Below are positions 60,696-64,000 of a DNA stretch of 64,000 nucleotides, one piece after another. This stretch comes from Palaemon carinicauda (Eukaryota; Arthropoda; Malacostraca; Decapoda; Palaemonidae): the NCBI RefSeq assembly GCF_036898095.1, contig NC_090746.1, positions 114,187,221 to 114,251,220 of the forward strand, read 5' to 3'. Every line of letters starts with the position of its first letter. The stretch's first letter is position 1. The position numbers were made by a program, and so were the translations under genes. Under the pieces are notes generated by a model. It had not been told where the DNA came from, ran no database searches, and worked only from the letters and a program-made list of their open reading frames with translations.

Positions 60696-60902
60696 ACTGT
60701 TCGAATGCATAAAAGATCTATGCTAAGACTGGCCCTCTCAGACGAACGCGTCAACACAAACAATGAACACAAGTTTGCAATCAAGATACAAGAGAAGTAT
60801 ATTCTGATATTATCATTGGTTGATACTATTATGTATTTCTGAATATACAGCGGTGCTTCTCACACAAAGAAATTAACCTCATATTCTGTGTTTGACAAAG
60901 CT

Positions 60903-61146
60903 TTAAGTAACATTGTCACTTGAATTCGTTTTTTATTGACCACTTATAAATTGAAATATGGATATGCTACTGTTCCTTGAGGAAACCTTGAAGGAACATA
61001 TATATACTTTTTATTGGAGTTCAATTTAGTAACATTGTCACTTGAATTCGTTTTTTATTGACCACTAATAAATCGAAATATGGATATTCTACTGTTCCTT
61101 GAAGAAACCTTGAAAGAACATATACACTTTTCTTATTGGAGTTCAA
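60903..61146. repeat. 122-bp tandem duplication
   Basis: agtaacattgtcacttgaat starts at 60,906 and again at 61,028. The two copies differ at a handful of sites and end at ttattggagttca. Confidence 0.9.
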
Positions 61147-61151
61147 AAATG

Positions 61152-61152
61152 G

Positions 61153-61221
<69 letters not shown>

Positions 61222-61316
61222 AATTTTTCTTTTTATGTTGATTTCTGATGTACTGTATGTAATTGCCAATATGTAACTTTGTTTGACGTCTTTGGGCGTA
61301 ATAAATTTATTAAATA

Positions 61317-61395
<79 letters not shown>

Positions 61396-61490
61396 AATTT
61401 TTCTTTTTATGTTGATTTCTGATGTTATGTATGTAATTGCCAATATGTAACTTTGTTTGACGTCTTTGGGCGTAATGAATTTATTAAATA

Positions 61491-61567
<77 letters not shown>

Positions 61568-61666
61568 CTGTAATTTTTCTTTTTATGTTGATTTCTGATG
61601 TACTGTATGTAATTGCCAATATGTAACTTTGTTTGACGTCTTTGGGCGTAATAAATTTATTAAATA

Positions 61667-61734
<68 letters not shown>

Positions 61735-61737
61735 CAA
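61152..61737. repeat. Array of ~105-bp units separated by (CT)n
   Basis: Four (CT)n tracts of about 60-75 bp are separated by three nearly identical units (61,216-61,320, 61,391-61,494, 61,567-61,671). Each unit starts gctgtaatttttcttttta and ends gtaataaatttattaaat. The repeat period is about 176 bp. Confidence 0.92.
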
Positions 61738-62190
61738 ATGCATGCAAATACAAACAGCACACCACTGTACACACTGCAGTCAGCATCACAAACAATCAAC
61801 TCCTTGTGATGTTTTTCCCATTTCATCTTAACTGATGAAAGGGGCCACGAAAACATCCTTGTCTAGGCAGAAAGAACGTACACTACACAAACAAAAGTGG
61901 CTACTTGTAAGTTGTAACCTAAAAGTGCAAACTATAGTTTTAGTGTAAAAACCGCAGACATATTAAGGACGCCCTCTACTCAAGGAGCTATGACTCAACA
62001 AATCAAGGTCAGGAGCGAACAAGTCAACACTAAAAAACGAGGCATTGCAGTAAAGCACAAAAAAAAAAGTGCCTTGCTACAGCTCCGAATAATATATGGA
62101 ACAAATTGGAAATTGGCCAATAATTCTCAAAGTGGAGCAACGGGGAAAACTCGATATAATAAAAAAAGGGAAGTTTCTGCTGCATAATCA
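61738..62190. other. Intergenic, nothing recognised
   Basis: No repeat or motif-bearing frame that I can support. Confidence 0.45.
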
Positions 62191-62199
62191 AGTGAATGA

Positions 62200-62480
62200 C
62201 GTTCATATAATTACCGTGTCTCCTTCGGCGAATGTCAGAGGAGACAAGGCATCACCACCACTAGCTCAGTCCGGCCTTGACGTCCACTCAGGGTGACGTC
62301 ACTCGGCATTGGCCCTCGCTGGGCTCCCACAGACTGATGTCAACAAACAGTGCTTCTTCTTTGGATGTATGTACGTCTCAAGAAGAGCAGAAAAGGAAGA
62401 AGAAGGGTGCACCGTGCCTCCTATCAGAGGATGAGCTATTCCCAAGCAATATCCTCTCCGGCTATGCTAAGAAACGTACG
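62200..62480. promoter_or_regulatory. Candidate promoter island with CRE and inverted CCAAT
   Basis: A GC-richer island with a perfect palindromic CRE (tgacgtca, 62,294-62,301) and an inverted CCAAT (attgg, 62,308-62,312) seven bases further on, followed by an open plus frame to about 62,504 (LLSEDELFPSNILSGYAKK). A donor-like aaac-gtacgtgg lies at about 62,473. CRE plus CCAAT close together is common in cell-cycle and housekeeping promoters. Direction and gene are unknown; it could serve the kinase (minus) or another gene (plus). Confidence 0.35.
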
Positions 62481-62504
62481 TGGTTACAGTATAACCAGCA
62501 CTAG

Positions 62505-63050
62505 GACAATATTTTTTTTTTTTTTTTTTTTTTGAGTGTGAGTGTATAACCATTTGTTGCTTTTCGTTAACGTTATTGCAGTATAGTCTTTATCATTAAG
62601 AGATAACTGGGATACAACCAAAGGATTATTTACTAAGAATCTTTTTCAACAAATAGATTTTCGTTATTGTGAGCGGAAATTCCAATGGAAAAGCATAAAG
62701 AACAATACATGTCTTACTTTTGAAAAGAAAAACAAAAGACGAATGGAACTCGCCTCTTTCTCAGAAAGTTGCCCTTTTAGGCTATTGATAACTATGAGAA
62801 CTCTTGGAAACTGAACAATTAATAAACTAAGCTATAGCTTTCAACTTTTGCGAGGCCTCGCAAAAATGACTAAATGTAACCATATAGATCTCGTCTCTCA
62901 TTAAAGATTTTGCAAACTGTGAAAGGTCGATTATGACAGGTCTTGTATTTGGCCATCAATGCGAAAGGTCAGGAGTATGAGAAGGACCTCTTTTGAAGCC
63001 AAACGAGCAATGATATTTAGACTAATTTTGAATCCATGAGCACCAACGTT
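62505..63050. other. AT-rich, poly-T, nothing recognised
   Basis: A run of about 22 T at 62,512-62,533, otherwise AT-rich DNA without supported features. Confidence 0.5.
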
Positions 63051-63054
63051 TACT

Positions 63055-63615
63055 GAAGCATGGGTCTTACAGATTAAAAATAGTTCCTCATATAATTACA
63101 ATGTCTGATTCCATTAAAAAAATTATTTTTAATTTCTTACAGATTAAAGATTGTAAATAGTTCCTCATATAATTACCATGTCTGATTTCATAAAAACAAA
63201 AATATTTTTAATTTCTTACAGATTAAAGATTGTAAATAGTTCCTCATATAATTAACACGTCTGATTCCATTAAAAAAAAATTCATTTTTAATTTCTTACA
63301 GATTAAAGATTATAAATAGTTCCTCATATAATTACCATGTCTGATTCCATTAAAAAAAATCATTTTTAATTTCTTACAGATTAAAGATTGTAAATAGTTC
63401 CTCATATAATTACCATGTCTGATACCATTAAAAAAATCATTTTTAATTTCTTACAGATTAAAGATTGTAAATAATTCCTCATATAATTACCATGTCTGAT
63501 ACCATTAAAAAAATCATTTTTAATTTCTTACAGATTAAAGATTGTAAATAGTTCTTTATATAATTAACACGTCTGATTCCATAAAAAAAGTTTATTTTTA
63601 ATTTCTTACAGATTT
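63055..63615. repeat. About 80-bp tandem array
   Basis: Seven or so copies of a unit containing taatttcttacagattaaag, atagttcctcatataatta and gtctgattccattaaaaaaa, with small length changes in the A run. Confidence 0.92.
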
Positions 63616-64000
63616 CTAATGAGCAGTCAAATAAAAGGTTTAGAAGCGACCATGATAATACGGCAGAATTTCATATAAAACTATCTACAAATTGTAAAAG
63701 GTTGATAATACAAAATTCAAGTCCGACACCAAAATTCACATTATAATATCTTGTAAAATTAATTATAAATCCCAATGATTTGACTGAGAGAAAATGAGAG
63801 CAACGCTTAAAGAAGTACGAGACAGGAACATTATTTGCAGCAGACCTCGTCCAGTACAAATGACAGCTCTCCTACTAAAAATAGAAGAAGAAAAAGAAGA
63901 AATTCCAGGTGAAGGATCTCGAACGCTACTGAGAAAATGTAATGCATTTTAAGGACAAATATTCATCTCGAAATTTCTAGTCTTTTAGCCCCACGTAGAA
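63616..64000. other. AT-rich, nothing recognised
   Basis: No supported gene. A minus frame at 63,671-63,859 has no recognisable motif. Confidence 0.45.

Overview
The window looks like nuclear DNA of a decapod crustacean, probably a shrimp. The evidence is one arthropod-type, intron-split cyclin-dependent kinase gene, very long (TA)n and (GA)n microsatellites, tRNA-derived SINEs, LINE 3' ends with (TAA)n tails, and a pile-up of DIRS-like tyrosine-recombinase retrotransposons. The order is inferred from repeat style and cannot be proven from this sequence alone.

1-31 kb is a retrotransposon cluster. Four DIRS-like elements all have their genes on the minus strand. D (before 1 to about 14,334) is decayed and has no recognisable reverse transcriptase. 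It is split by A (5,234-13,221), which keeps an open recombinase frame but has broken gag and RT genes. C (15,539-22,230) looks complete: gag, RT-RNase H-methylase-like and recombinase frames are all open, and its inverted terminal repeats look identical. B (22,880-29,737) is a dead relative of A with a 5S rRNA-like insert. Each element carries an internal complementary region that copies the joined ends of its own circle. C and B sit in diverged tandem copies of one host repeat.

31-39.5 kb has no intact gene. It holds a tRNA-headed SINE, a GGGCT satellite, a SINE and a LINE fragment sharing one 3' tail, a broken R2/NeSL-type LINE with a restriction-like endonuclease, and a retroelement gag-like remnant.

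39.5-50 kb is the only recognised host gene: the 3' five coding exons of a Cdk4/6 kinase on the minus strand (44,197-49,629). Splice phases join without conflict. The N-lobe exon (glycine loop, cyclin-binding helix) was not found and is probably upstream of the window. Introns contain a 58-bp minisatellite, a 36-bp minisatellite, a LINE end starting within about 8 bases of a splice donor, a long (TA)n tract, and a tandem duplication that copies a splice acceptor.

50-64 kb is mostly repeats: two tRNA-SINEs, an RTE-type LINE 3' end, two more (TAA)n-tailed LINE ends, a 41-bp minisatellite of over 1 kb, an array of about 176-bp units joined by (CT)n, and an array of about 80-bp units. Three GC-richer islands (51.4-51.8, 59.3-59.5 and 62.2-62.5 kb) are the only places that look like possible exons or a promoter. 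Exact repeat borders are usually uncertain by tens of bases.
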